Positions 34,168 through 45,002 of a stretch of 64,000 bases of DNA are shown one piece after another. Position 1 is the stretch's first letter; each line of letters starts with the position of its first letter. Source of the DNA: Boothiomyces macroporosus. Its lineage: Eukaryota > Chytridiomycota > Chytridiomycetes > Rhizophydiales > Terramycetaceae. Under the pieces are notes generated by a model. The model was not told the DNA's origin and searched no databases. It saw nothing but the letters and a program-made list of their open reading frames with translations. The DNA is taken from assembly GCA_027604185.1 (NCBI GenBank), contig JADGKB010000046.1, positions 39,148 through 103,147 of the forward strand, given 5' to 3'. Position numbers and translations under genes: made by a program.

Positions 34168-35108
34168 TTATATTACCACCCATACAACACTATCATTATC
34201 AATTCCTTGATCTTTCAAGCTATCGGCGGCACTGAATGCTACGAAGCAGCGATCATTCCCCTCCAAAGCGACTGTACCCAGTTGAATTGGCTGGCCGCGG
34301 TTCAAGCCTAATTGACGAACAACTGCCTTATCGTTGAAAATGAGTCTCTTGAGCATATCTGAAGACACTTCGGTGGTAGGAATAGTGATACCAGCTTCCA
34401 AAGTATCTGCTTCACCACTCTGGTATATTCTCAAGAAAATTCGTACCCTCTTTCCAAGCAACTGATGTTAGCAACGCTTACTTTGTCCAAAGGGTCGTTT
34501 TGATTCATGATATAGTCTCGCACGGTCAACTTGGGGTCAAGCGCTTCTTTATAGATGGCTTCCAATTGCGCATCCCCATAGACGCGTGTGCCACTCTCTT
34601 CATCCAGCTCTTCAAAAACTTCTTCAAAACTTTCATTCACTGCTGTTAATAAAAAATACTGATGTTTTCCATAGCTTCTTGAATGTTCTTTTCATACTTG
34701 TATTTCTTGTCGCGTTTTGTAACGGTATCGAATGTTTCTCTCTTGTTTGCAAATCGCAGACCTTTCAGAGACTCTATTGTCGCTTGATTAATTTTATGAT
34801 TTGAGAACCGGATTTGCGCTTGGGTTTGAATGTAAATTGACCTCTCAAAGTTCTTGTCAGAGATATTTCTAAAGCACTGTAATTGCTTGGCAATCATTTG
34901 GGCTTTAGGCAAGTCACCAACTTTCAATTGATGGCGCAGGTTTAGCATCTAGATTAATTGGTATTACGAGTTGCTTTTCCTTTCGTTCAAGCTCTGTTCT
35001 ATCTCGTTTCAATTCTCTTACGCAGCGCTCGGAATCTCTTCTGGCGACTTTTAATCTACCTTCTCTATCTTTCATGCTTAGCGATTGAAATTGCTGCATG
35101 AGCGACAT
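34168..35108 (-). CDS. ESCRT-III CHMP2/VPS2-like protein with extra C-terminal domain
   Basis: 293 residues from four exons; introns 34949-34967, 34640-34659 and 34462-34481 (19, 20, 20 nt). Residues 1-195 have the Snf7 fold of CHMP2/Vps2: a basic ERKEKQL helix, LRHQLKVGDLPKAQMIAKQL and an acidic ESFEEVFEELDEES segment. Such proteins form membrane-remodelling filaments with Vps24 and Vps4. Instead of a terminal MIM helix the frame continues about 95 residues into a compact segment (GKRVRIFLRIYQSGEADTLE ... NDSVVWVVI) that I do not recognise. The last intron restores continuity, so this is a fusion or a lineage extension. Confidence 0.75.
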
Positions 35109-35677
35109 TTTCGCAAAGTCTAATTCTATCTTACCATGACATCATTTTTCAATTTGAGTGGTGATTGAGCACAGACTTTTTCTTATAGGCTGCTGCCAAG
35201 TTATGCAGGAAATATCGATATGGAACAGAACGATCAGGTGCAAGTACTGGAAAGTGAACCATGTAGATTTGAGAAACAGCCGATCACAAACATACAGAGG
35301 AATCAGTCACAGCTCACACTTGGAATAGTTGCTGCCACGCTTTTGAATTTCAGGCAGGCAATATTGGAAAGCAAGCATGAACCCTGTAGGAAAAACCAAG
35401 TATAATATATACACTGTAATTATAAATATCGTTTTCAGTGCATCCTTTTTCTTATGGTAAGATGTTTTTACCTTCAAGATGTTTGCATTCAAATAATCCT
35501 AGGCTATGGATATCTGAGCAACTAATTGATATGCTGACCGGTATCCCTCGACAGTGAATGCATTACGGATCCATGAATATTAAATGCGAGATGTTGGTGG
35601 AATGAATGAAGGTTACGTGAAAGGTACCCATCTTGTCCTGAAACAAGCTTGTTTGAACTTTACAAAAAACAAGCTTG
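35109..35677. other. Intergenic upstream of Zn2Cys6 gene 2
   Basis: About 570 bp. A 61-codon frame (35220-35405, +) starting ATGGAACAGAAC has no recognisable feature and is not called. The inverted pair acaagctt...aagctt (about 35643-35675) lies directly before the next start codon. Confidence 0.3.
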
Positions 35678-37282
35678 ATGGTCAAAATTGCTGGAAACTG
35701 TTTTGGTTGCAAGAAAAAGAAACAGAAATGTAACAGAGTGCGACCGCAATGCCATGGATGTCAGATTTCTCAGATACCTTGCATTTACCCAGAAGCAGGA
35801 CAACCCAGCGAGAGGGAAAAGTACCTGGAAGAAAGACTGCGGCAGTTGGAGAATGCATTTCGACTTGCCAATCAACAAGTTGCTGTAATGGATGAATATA
35901 CAAAGCCGAGCATGGATATACTTAATCTACACATTGATTCTTTGATTGATGAAGGAGGTGATGCAGCAGAAGCTTACGCATTAGAAATATCATCCAAAAT
36001 ATCTCTTATTTCACCAACTGCTTTGATGCTTGCAAAAGAATCGTCCATGATGTTGAAATACTGTATTAGAGGCTTTGGATTTGACTTTATGAAAAAGACT
36101 GATTTAGCTGAACTATGTTTGAAAAAGGCTTTGCAATACTTTAATGAAACCATTGAAAACCCTTCAGTGGTGAGTGTTCGAGCGTTGCTGGCCTTGGGAA
36201 TGCTGCACAACAGTAATATCTTGCTGATGTTAGGAATGAATAGAATGAAGGAAGGTATGGCGTATTATAGATATGGAGTAATAATGGCTAAAGATATCGG
36301 ACTCAACAAAGAAGAGCGTCTAGCTAAACTATGTAGTGGGGAATTTGAAAAGGAAGAGTGTAGGAAACTGTGGTGGCGAATTTACTATGTGGATCAGATA
36401 CTACGGTTCAAGAACAGATCAATCTTAAAAGATGAAGATAATCATGTATTCCTACCAGGTAGCGCACAATCAATTTCCATTCATGACGATAATCCATATC
36501 TGGGAGTGTCAATACTTTCTTCCAGTGACTGGTTTACACCTCCAATTCCAAACCAAAATATTCATGGATGTAAAATCTTGCTGGCCAGAATATTCGGCAA
36601 AGTATTGCACTTTAACCATCTATACCACCACGAAGGCAACAAGATCAACGTTGTTTACATCCATTCCGTTTTAGAAAACTCTTTACAGCTTTGGTGGGAT
36701 AATTTACCCTCAATGTTTATGGAGCATGTAGAAATTTTACATAGCGGTGTCAAAATAGATGCCACTGACAGCTGGCATGTTTTTGATATATATCTGCAAT
36801 ACACATACTTGAAAGCGGAAGTTCTATTACCAATCATATTTGCAGATATAATGGAAAATAGTAGAAAGATATCTATCAAGCATTTAACTCAACTAACAGC
36901 GGTGGCTAGAGATAGTATGTTCTTACTACAAACGCTTCTACCTTTGAACTCTTCCAGAATATACAAAAATCCTCTCTTTGGAGTAACTCTGTGACTAACC
37001 TAGATTCCAATTTTCCATTTAGCGATTGCTATCTATTGCACAACTTTAACAGAGCTCCCACAGGAGTTTAGGAATGAACTGGAATTGGCGCTGGAAATAC
37101 ATTTGGCGTGCGTTCGTGAATTTCTACGACTTTCAGCCATTAAACCAGTTATTTTGGATACATTTGATTATTTGATTGACCTCACTGATATAAGAAGATT
37201 AATTAGGGATTTTACAAGATTCAAAGTGTTGGATTACAATCCAAACGGCTACTCTGTCCAGTCCAACTTTGCTGTATTTTAA
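35678..37282 (+). CDS. Zn2Cys6 transcription factor, paralogue 2
   Basis: 527 residues. Zn2Cys6 cluster near the very N-terminus (CFGCKKKKQKCNRVRPQCHGC), a short coiled coil (REKYLEERLRQLENAFRLA), then the fungal transcription factor region (RKLWWRIYYVDQILRFK). One intron at 36983-37003 (21 nt) in the same place as in paralogues 1 and 3. Start at ATG 35678. Tandem with paralogue 3; more distant copy at 14.7-16.3 kb. Target genes unknown; the neighbouring LtaS-like and SDR genes are candidates only by proximity. Confidence 0.9.
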
Positions 37283-37330
37283 TAAAAGGCAAGCATTTCT
37301 ATACTAAGCGCTTTGTTAGTTTATTAGATG

Positions 37331-37396
37331 GGCGTTGATATGCTTTGTAACAGGCGTTGATATGCTTTGTAACAGGCGTTGATATGCTTTGTAACA
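37331..37396 (+). repeat. 22-bp direct repeat, three copies
   Basis: Three perfect tandem copies of a 22-bp unit beginning ggcgttgatatgctttgtaa, plus three bases of a fourth. Located about 220 bp upstream of Zn2Cys6 gene 3, where it could act as a repeated binding site or simply be a young minisatellite. Confidence 0.95.
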
Positions 37397-37615
37397 GGCT
37401 TTTGGATAGATTGCCGCTGTGCCACTTTCCACATGTTTGAAGAGAATCAAATATAAACTAATGACAACAATAGTTCAATAAAAAAAGTGCGAATTTCTTT
37501 TCATATGTCCAAGTAACTGTACAAGCAACGTGGGATATTATCTTTAACCATAGGCAAGCGAGTCTAAATCAAACGGCCGATGTGAAATCAAACCCGATTA
37601 AACTTTCCAAAAACG

Positions 37616-39357
37616 ATGGCAAGAGTAAACAACACCTGCCAGGAATGCGCAAGAAAGAAACAAAAATGCACCAGAGAGAAGCCTACCTGTCGCGGATGCA
37701 TAATATCAAAAGTGGCCTGCGTATATCCAGAGAATTCCACTCCAAAGCCTTACAAAAAAAAGACTCTCTCTGCAAGAGAAAGGGAACTTGAGGAACGGTT
37801 GAATCAATTAGAGGCGGCGTTCAAAGCAGCAAATTCAAATTCCTCTTGGCTTTTACCATTTCACTATCAACCCAGTGAGTCAACTCGCCAAGTAGCTGTG
37901 TTGGAAGATAGTCTTTCGTTTGATGCCGAAGGTGAACTTGCTGAAAATGATGCCCTAGAACTTTTAGGAAGGGTTTCAACCATGTCAGTAGCTGTATGGA
38001 TCAGGGCAAAGGAAAATTCAACCATGCTCAAATATGCTGTGAGAGGATTGGGGTTCGACTTGCAGGGGAATCAGCATCTGCCTCCAATATGCGCACAAAA
38101 GGCAATACAGCACTTTTCAGATGCCATCGGAAATCCAACTGTTACTAACGTTCGTGCCATACTAACGAGTGCGATTCTACATATCAGTATTATTCTATTA
38201 ATCTTAGAATTGAACAGAGTAAAGGAAGGATTTGCGTACTATACGTGTGCTGTGAGTATGGCCAAGGAAGTTGGGATCAACAAGGAGGAAACATTGGCAT
38301 TCTTGTACCATGATGAAATAGAAAGGGAAGAATGCCGAAAACTTTGGTGGTGGATTTATGGAATAGATCAATTTTTGCGATTCAAGAACAAGTCGGTATT
38401 GGATGATTCAGATAACGGATTATTTCTTCCTGGAAATTACAATATCCCAGAACAAGACAAAACATCATACCTTGGGATCTCAATTATGGCTTCAAAAGAT
38501 TGGTTCACGCCTCCATTAGTTGATCAAAATATTCAGAGCTGCAGACTTTTACTTACAAGAATTTTTGGCAAAGTTCTGCATTTCAATCACTTGTATCATC
38601 ATGAAGGCAGTAAAATTAATGTAATCTACATCCTATCCACGCTGGCTTGTTCACTTGAATTATGGTGGGCGAATTTACCTGGAGAGCTTAAAAACCACCT
38701 CAATCTTTTGTATTCTGGTATGCAAATCTCTAGTCAAGATACGTGGCGTGTATTTGAAATGTGCACAATGTACAATTTTACTAGGGCTGAAGTTCTATTA
38801 CCTATCCTTTTCAATTATATTCTTGAAAACAAGCCAGCAATGGCTACTACGCGATCCTTTATGCAACTGACTGTTGTTGCAAAGGAAAGCGCGACGTTAT
38901 TGAAAATGGTTTTGCACGCCAATCCGTCAATGATACTAAGGATCCCATTGCTTGTGGTAATTGAGCAATAATTTAGGTTTTCCTGTTCCACCTTACCATA
39001 CCAATTTATTGTGCGACGCTCATTGACTTGCCAGGAAATATGAAAGTAGAATTACAAGAATCACTTGATATTCATGTTCAGATAGTCAAACATTTCTTGA
39101 AAACATCCAAAGTGAAACCGCTAATTCTGGACACGTTTGATTACTTGATATCCTTGAAGGATGTAAAGAAGCTCATTGTTGATTTCACTAGATTTAAAAT
39201 ACTAGATCAAAACCCAATGGCATTTCAAGATCGACCTTCCAAAGCAGATATCGAGCCTCTCTTTCCAAACCAGTTGGAACTTGTTCAAACTCCTTGGACT
39301 TGTGAATCAGAGAGTACTGCTATACCAGACTTTGAATTATTGTTTACACCCAATTAA
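37616..39357 (+). CDS. Zn2Cys6 transcription factor, paralogue 3
   Basis: 573 residues. Zn2Cys6 cluster (CQECARKKQKCTREKPTCRGC), coiled coil (ERELEERLNQLEAAFKAA), fungal transcription factor region with RKLWWWIYGIDQFLRFKNKS, and a C-terminal extension past the point where paralogue 2 stops. One intron at 38957-38976 (20 nt). Very similar to paralogue 2, including FGKVLHFNHLYHHEG.KINV, so the pair is a tandem duplication. A triple 22-bp repeat sits in its promoter region. Confidence 0.9.
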
Positions 39358-39385
39358 AATCGTTTTAAATTGTTATTATTATATT

Positions 39386-41389
39386 CTATTCATAAGCTTT
39401 CTTGAGAAAGGTGATTTTTTCATTGATCAGCATTTGTGCTCTCTTGAACCATCCTGCGAATTTGCCCTTTTGGTATGTGCGAAGATCAAGTTCATGTACT
39501 TCTTCAGGGTCGTTTTTCAAGTCATACACTTTTGTAGCACCAGATGGTTCGGTGGCATACTTGAATCCATTTTCACGAACTTGGATAGAGCTTGCTCCTG
39601 GGTTGGAAAACCCGAACCTTGGTTTTGGGACAAATGGGTGTAGTAAACTATCACCTTCGTAGTCGTAGTTGAACCTAGTTTCTGGGGAATAATCCTCGTT
39701 CAGCATATCCAGGATTGTTGGTACAATATCAAGTGTAATTCTATCGCCATCTATGGTTCTATTTCTTAGTATTGGATTCCATTTTTCATTTTCAGTCCAT
39801 AGGAACATGGGAACTCTATAACTTACTGCTAAAGCATTGGTCGCACCAAACACCCCTTGGTCACCTAGTGCCATTCCGTGATCTCCATTAAGGACCAACA
39901 AAGTGCTTTTAGAGAGTCCACTTTGTTTCAAGAATTCAACTACTTCTCGAATCATTGAATCGGTATAAGAAACAGAGTTGAAATAATCATTGGTTTGATG
40001 GCTATCAGGATGTGCAAATTCTTTCTTTTCCCATTCTTTTGGAGTCGTCCATGGATGATGGTTTGTATTTGTTAATGAAGTCAAGTAGAACGGTGTATTG
40101 TTGGCAGCTCTCTTGTCCATCCAAGAAAACATGCGATCCAACATCACCTGGTCCGTATATCCAAAGTAGTTGATTTTCTCGTATGGAACCTCTCCTTCGA
40201 ACTCCTTGTCAATTTCTTCCTTGGCATAGACCGAAAGACCTGTTTTTCTTAGTACTTTGTCAAATCTTTCCCAACCAGTTTCCGAAGGTTCCATAAACAT
40301 TACATCAAAGCCATTGTTCTTTAGCCTTTCTGGCAAGCAAGTTTTGTAGTAATTGCGTTCATCCTCAGATACAAAGTCTGACGGATATGGATACATGGAA
40401 CACTGCATAGCCATTATCGACTTGATTGTGTAGGTAGAAGCAGTTGAGGCTTCAGTGACTACAGCACACTCTTCAACAAAGTTGTCCATAAAGGGAGTAA
40501 TGTTCTTTGCTTGCCTCGCTTGGTCGGTTAAACGTTGTGCAAAAGCAGAATCGTAGTCGAACGGATAGATATCAGCTCTAGCTGATTCAAAGTTGAACCA
40601 CAATACATTTCTGATTTCTGAATGCTCTGTTCTATTCAGGAATCCAAAATCGGTTACATCAACTTTGTTTAAAGAATCTGCATTAGCACCAAATGAAAAG
40701 GTTGAAAGAACAGGATTTGATCCGCCCATATTCGCTAATGGATCATTCCATGGAGCCATAACAAATTTGAACAGCACGTTCTTTGACATGCTGTTGTATG
40801 GCCAGTCAGGACGTAAGGCAATGGCAATTACAAGATAAACGGTATAGGCGATAATCCACGCAATAGTCTTCTTTTTCATTCCAGTTTTCTTTGTAGTTAG
40901 GGGTAGATAGTAGAATTTTCCTCTTTCTCGAAGATAATTGACCCCTAAAGCAATCCCCAACATCAAAAAGAAGAGCGCAAATGTGACACCCATGACTATG
41001 AGTTCATTCTTTGAAGAAGCCATTTTAGAAAAGTCGTTCCAGTTTGCAACCACTTTGTATATAATTCCAACATCGAATTCACCTCCGATTATAAACACCG
41101 CGGTGATACAGGTAACCAGCAGAAATACATAGAATAGTTTGACAATGAAGCTGATGGAGTAGCCAAAGAGTGCTACTCTTCCAAGGTTAGCAATCAATAG
41201 GCTGTCAAAGTTGTATATCCCAAACAGTAACAGAAAATCTTGGTACAAAATTGACGGGAATAGTAGAATCATTTCGAGTAAAGAATAGCGACCATATTCC
41301 ATAATGGCTAGTATCACTTTGTAATACAACGTAAAGTTTATCGCTGACTGCAAATAAGACTTGCTGAATATTTCAAGTACCAATTGCAT
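39386..41389 (-). CDS. LtaS/sulfatase-like membrane phosphatase-fold enzyme, copy 1
   Basis: 667-residue intronless protein. About five N-terminal membrane helices are followed by an extracytoplasmic alkaline-phosphatase/sulfatase fold: NVLWFNFESARADIYPF opening strand, ITPFMDNF, CSMYPYP, TNHHPW, and the metal-binding NGDHGMALGD motif. Layout matches bacterial lipoteichoic-acid synthase-type phosphoglycerol transferases and their eukaryotic relatives. The substrate is unknown; transfer or removal of a phospho-head group at the cell surface is the family-level guess. Tandem with copy 2. Confidence 0.8.
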   Translation of the reverse strand: MQLVLEIFSKSYLQSAINFTLYYKVILAIMEYGRYSLLEMILLFPSILYQDFLLLFGIYNFDSLLIANLGRVALFGYSISFIVKLFYVFLLVTCITAVFIIGGEFDVGIIYKVVANWNDFSKMASSKNELIVMGVTFALFFLMLGIALGVNYLRERGKFYYLPLTTKKTGMKKKTIAWIIAYTVYLVIAIALRPDWPYNSMSKNVLFKFVMAPWNDPLANMGGSNPVLSTFSFGANADSLNKVDVTDFGFLNRTEHSEIRNVLWFNFESARADIYPFDYDSAFAQRLTDQARQAKNITPFMDNFVEECAVVTEASTASTYTIKSIMAMQCSMYPYPSDFVSEDERNYYKTCLPERLKNNGFDVMFMEPSETGWERFDKVLRKTGLSVYAKEEIDKEFEGEVPYEKINYFGYTDQVMLDRMFSWMDKRAANNTPFYLTSLTNTNHHPWTTPKEWEKKEFAHPDSHQTNDYFNSVSYTDSMIREVVEFLKQSGLSKSTLLVLNGDHGMALGDQGVFGATNALAVSYRVPMFLWTENEKWNPILRNRTIDGDRITLDIVPTILDMLNEDYSPETRFNYDYEGDSLLHPFVPKPRFGFSNPGASSIQVRENGFKYATEPSGATKVYDLKNDPEEVHELDLRTYQKGKFAGWFKRAQMLINEKITFLKKAYE

Positions 41390-41905
41390 TTCAGATTTTT
41401 TGGAACCCTGAACTATTTAAGAAAGATGCCGTTGTGACTTCTGGGGCACCGACATATGGAGTACATAACAGAATTCCAACGCTTGTTTCAAAGACGGGAG
41501 CCTCGTGTATGGGTGCGAGAATTAAATCAAGCGGCTCCGAATGTATTTTCAAGCTGCTTACATTAATAATCGCTCGATTGACTCTATTCCATGATGGGTT
41601 TCCTGTGGCACTTTGTAATTCCATGTGATTTTTTTTTCGCGGGTCATTGGCTATGCCAACTATTCATTGAATCATAGGAGTGAATTGCCGTTAAATCAGC
41701 TTAGTGAGTAGTTAACACTTTCTTTTGCATGCGTCTTTTCGCAATCAACCTGAGCGGTTGTAATGATATTTAAAGTTGTTTTTTGTCAAATGAAAAGGCT
41801 AAATTATGTATCTGTTTCAGAATGTTTTACCATTGCGGTAGCGCTGGATCCTATTTCTGTAGGCTACAATTTCTCCAAAGCACCGTGTAAATATAATATT
41901 TATCT
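41390..41905. other. Spacer between the two LtaS-like genes
   Basis: About 515 bp. Overlapping open frames exist on both strands at about 41391-41628 (77 and 64 codons) with no means to choose between them; neither is called. The remainder is AT-rich. Confidence 0.3.
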
Positions 41906-43927
41906 TTATTGTTCATCTGGGATACTATATGCATTTTCAAGGTATTTGATTTGTTTGTAGATTAGTTCTCGAGCCCTATCGTACCATCCAGCAAATTTTC
42001 CGCCTTCAAATGTGCTCAGATCCAATTCTGTAGTTTCAGCGGGGTCATTTGATAAATCATATACAGATATTGACCCTGATAGATCCACTGCCATCTTGAG
42101 TCCATTTTCACGCACTTGAATTGCAGACAGTCCTGGATTGGCGAATCCAAATCGAGGCTTGATCACTTCTGGGTGCAATAAGCTGTTTCCTTCATAACCA
42201 TAGTCCAACGCGGTATCATTACTAAACTTGTCATTCAAAATATCCATGATTGTCGGAACTATGTCCAGACTGGTTCTATCACCACGAATGATCATATCTT
42301 TTAACAGCGGTTTCCATTTCTTATTCTCGGTCCATAGCATTAGAGGTACTTTAAAGGTAACATCCAACACATTGCCAGCAGCAAATATTCCCTTTTCACC
42401 AAAGGCAAACCCATGATCCCCGTTTATGATAAGCAGGGTTTCTTTAGCGATATCTTTTTTCTTCAAATATTCTACTAAAGTTTGTATTATGGCATCTGTA
42501 TGAGAGACTGTGTTTAGATAATGGTTTGCTTGAATGTATTCTGGCGTAGTATACTCTCTCATTTTCCAGTTGTCTGGTAGATTCCAAGGATGGTGATTCG
42601 TGTTAGTCATTGAAGCCATATAGAATGGTTGCTTGGATTCCACTTGCTTATCAATCCAGGAAAGCATTCTCGGTAAAATGACTTCATCATCATAGCCAAA
42701 GTAGTTGACTTGTTTAAAAGGCGAGCGCCCACCATTTTCTTTGTCAATTTCTTCTTTTCCATACAGAGGAAGCCCCATCTTTGCTGTGATTATATCCAGG
42801 TTATCAAACACCGAGCAAGGCTCCATAAAAACAGTCTTGAATCCGTTTTGTTTTAGCCTTGTGGGCAGACAAGTTTTGTAATAGTTGCGCTTGTGTTCTG
42901 AAATGAAATCTGATGGATAGGGATACATTGAGCACTGCATAGAAAGGATAGACTTGATTGTATACGACACGGCAGTGGAGAATTCAGGAGCATAGGCGCA
43001 CTCTTTTACAAAAGAGTCCAGGAATGGTGTAATCTTTTTTTCTTTCATGGTTTTATCATTGAGCATCTTTTTCGCCAATGGGGAATTGTAGTTGAACGGA
43101 TAGACGTCTCCCCGACCAGATTCAATAGAAAACAGTATAACATTCTTTATGGACGAGTCGCCATTTCTCTTTAGAAAAGAAAAATCATCGACCTTCTTTC
43201 CTTGATCTATTTTGATGTTAAAACTAAAGTTGGATTTGACAGTTTCTGAGATTCCCAACTTTGTCAAGGGATCATTCCATGGTGCAAAAATGAATTTGAA
43301 AAAGACATTGCTGGACATTCTAGGGTACGGCCAAGAAGGGCGCATATATAGGGCAACCATCAGGTAGAACAAGTACCATCCAATCCAAATTATTGTACGT
43401 CTTTTAACCTGAGGCTTGGTATGCAACGGTATATAGTCCACTGATCGCTTCGCTTTGATATAATTGACGCAAAATATAACAGCATACAAGCTAAAGAAGC
43501 AAAGGTAGACTGTCCCCATCACAAACATTTCTTCCTTTGAAGAGGCCATCTTTGAAAAGTCTTTCCAGTTTTCTACAACTTTGTAGATGATGGAAACATC
43601 AAATTCTACTCCAGAAATGACTATCCCCGTGGTGCAAGTTGCCAGTAGGAAGATGTAGACCAGTTTGCAGATAGCACTGAGAATGTATCCGGTACTGTAA
43701 AATATCCCAGATCGCTTCAATGCGTACATGTCAAAGTAATACATTCCGAATACAAATATGAAATCTTGATATAATACTGAAAGAAATAGCAGGAACATGT
43801 CGATAAATGCGTAACGGCCGCCTTCTACAAATGCTAGCAACAGCTTATAGTATATGGTAATAACGATAGAAGTGTGAAAATATGACTTGCTGACCAATCC
43901 CAACCAATTCATCATAAGATAATTCAT
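41906..43927 (-). CDS. LtaS/sulfatase-like membrane enzyme, copy 2
   Basis: 673 residues, intronless, collinear with copy 1 from the first residue (both have SKSY(F/L) near the start, YYK(L/V)(L/I)LA, WPY, NVFFKFIFAPWNDPL). Same fold markers: IESGRGDVYPFNY, CSMYPYPSDF, TNHHPW, NGDHGFAFGE and KPRFGFANPGLSAIQVRENG. Copies differ throughout, so the duplication is not recent. Five N-terminal membrane helices. Substrate unknown. Confidence 0.8.
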   Translation of the reverse strand: MNYLMMNWLGLVSKSYFHTSIVITIYYKLLLAFVEGGRYAFIDMFLLFLSVLYQDFIFVFGMYYFDMYALKRSGIFYSTGYILSAICKLVYIFLLATCTTGIVISGVEFDVSIIYKVVENWKDFSKMASSKEEMFVMGTVYLCFFSLYAVIFCVNYIKAKRSVDYIPLHTKPQVKRRTIIWIGWYLFYLMVALYMRPSWPYPRMSSNVFFKFIFAPWNDPLTKLGISETVKSNFSFNIKIDQGKKVDDFSFLKRNGDSSIKNVILFSIESGRGDVYPFNYNSPLAKKMLNDKTMKEKKITPFLDSFVKECAYAPEFSTAVSYTIKSILSMQCSMYPYPSDFISEHKRNYYKTCLPTRLKQNGFKTVFMEPCSVFDNLDIITAKMGLPLYGKEEIDKENGGRSPFKQVNYFGYDDEVILPRMLSWIDKQVESKQPFYMASMTNTNHHPWNLPDNWKMREYTTPEYIQANHYLNTVSHTDAIIQTLVEYLKKKDIAKETLLIINGDHGFAFGEKGIFAAGNVLDVTFKVPLMLWTENKKWKPLLKDMIIRGDRTSLDIVPTIMDILNDKFSNDTALDYGYEGNSLLHPEVIKPRFGFANPGLSAIQVRENGLKMAVDLSGSISVYDLSNDPAETTELDLSTFEGGKFAGWYDRARELIYKQIKYLENAYSIPDEQ

Positions 43928-45002
43928 GCGTTTTTTTGTTATTTAAATCAACCAGTCACGTCTGATGAATGTGACCAAAAAGGCTTTGGTGAAACTTAAT
44001 TGGAGCGCCAAGATGAAATGCATGTTGAAGGTGGTTGGTGCATTCGCTCGGATGTGTGAATTAGATCATTTATCTGTATGCAGGATATTTTGGTCACCAT
44101 TTCCAAATTTTAGGATTGAGAATAAACGATTCGGGCCAGATTTTTTTCCGACGGTCAGTGTTGAACTTGACGGCTGAAACCGGCCGTCATAACTAAATGA
44201 GGCAGCGCAAAAACATTACTTGCGCAACCAGACTACTAAACAATAACATTGGGCAAGCCCTCGGATATAATTAACAAGTTAAAACACGCCATTAACAAGT
44301 TAAAACACACCTGTGTCCACATTGGACTTTGGAGCCCTAGTTATTTTGACCGAATTCAAAATGAATCATGATTTCAAATCAAGAGCTATAGTGCGGCTTT
44401 TGGAGAAATACGCGGTTAATGAAACTAATTTGGTTGGATAATCCAAATCGCCCTCATACCGATGATATTTGAATTTAAATTATTACAATAGCTTTCCGAG
44501 TATCCGCGTCCAGGAGTTGATCAAGAAAGAAAATATTCAAGTTCGATTGTACGCTAGCAAGAATTGCGGTAAAATTTGGTACAAACTTTTAGCCCTGCCA
44601 ATACAATTTGCAGAATAAAAACGTGTCGATTGACTTTTATCTGAGAAACCAGAATGAATAACTATCAAGGATGGCAAGATGGCAGTAATAGCGTGCATTA
44701 TCTTATTTCTGCTTTTGATTGTCGACATCATTAATGACGTATCATGTAACTAGAGACTTTAAACTCTATATTATGAACAAAAAGAGTAACTGTACCCTAT
44801 TGTACAACGATTGCCTTGGATTGGGAAAAAAGTTTGTACTTACATTGTTATCTCGCACTCCAATAAAGTGAATAAACACGCTCTTCCTGGGAAATAAAAT
44901 GGTGAATGGCAATATTTGCTTTATTGATACAAGTGCTCTTAAAATCTCACAGGCGTATAATCGGCGTTTTTTTGAACGTGAAAGTTTTTACGCGATATTT
45001 CA
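43928..45002. other. 1.07-kb gene-free region
   Basis: One of the longest stretches without a supported gene. Small open frames (43965-44177 +, 44537-44731 -) lack motifs or paralogues. An 18-bp direct repeat (attaacaagttaaaacac) occurs twice with 3 bp between, at 44270-44287 and 44291-44308. It holds the promoters of the two divergent neighbours. Confidence 0.4.
44270..44308 (+). repeat. 18-bp direct repeat, two copies
   Basis: Two perfect copies of attaacaagttaaaacac separated by gcc, inside the gene-free region between the LtaS-like gene and the RhoGAP gene. Role unknown. Confidence 0.9.

Noticed and set aside
41391..41628. Small genes between the LtaS-like copies
   Set aside because: Overlapping frames on both strands with no paralogue, motif or intron evidence.
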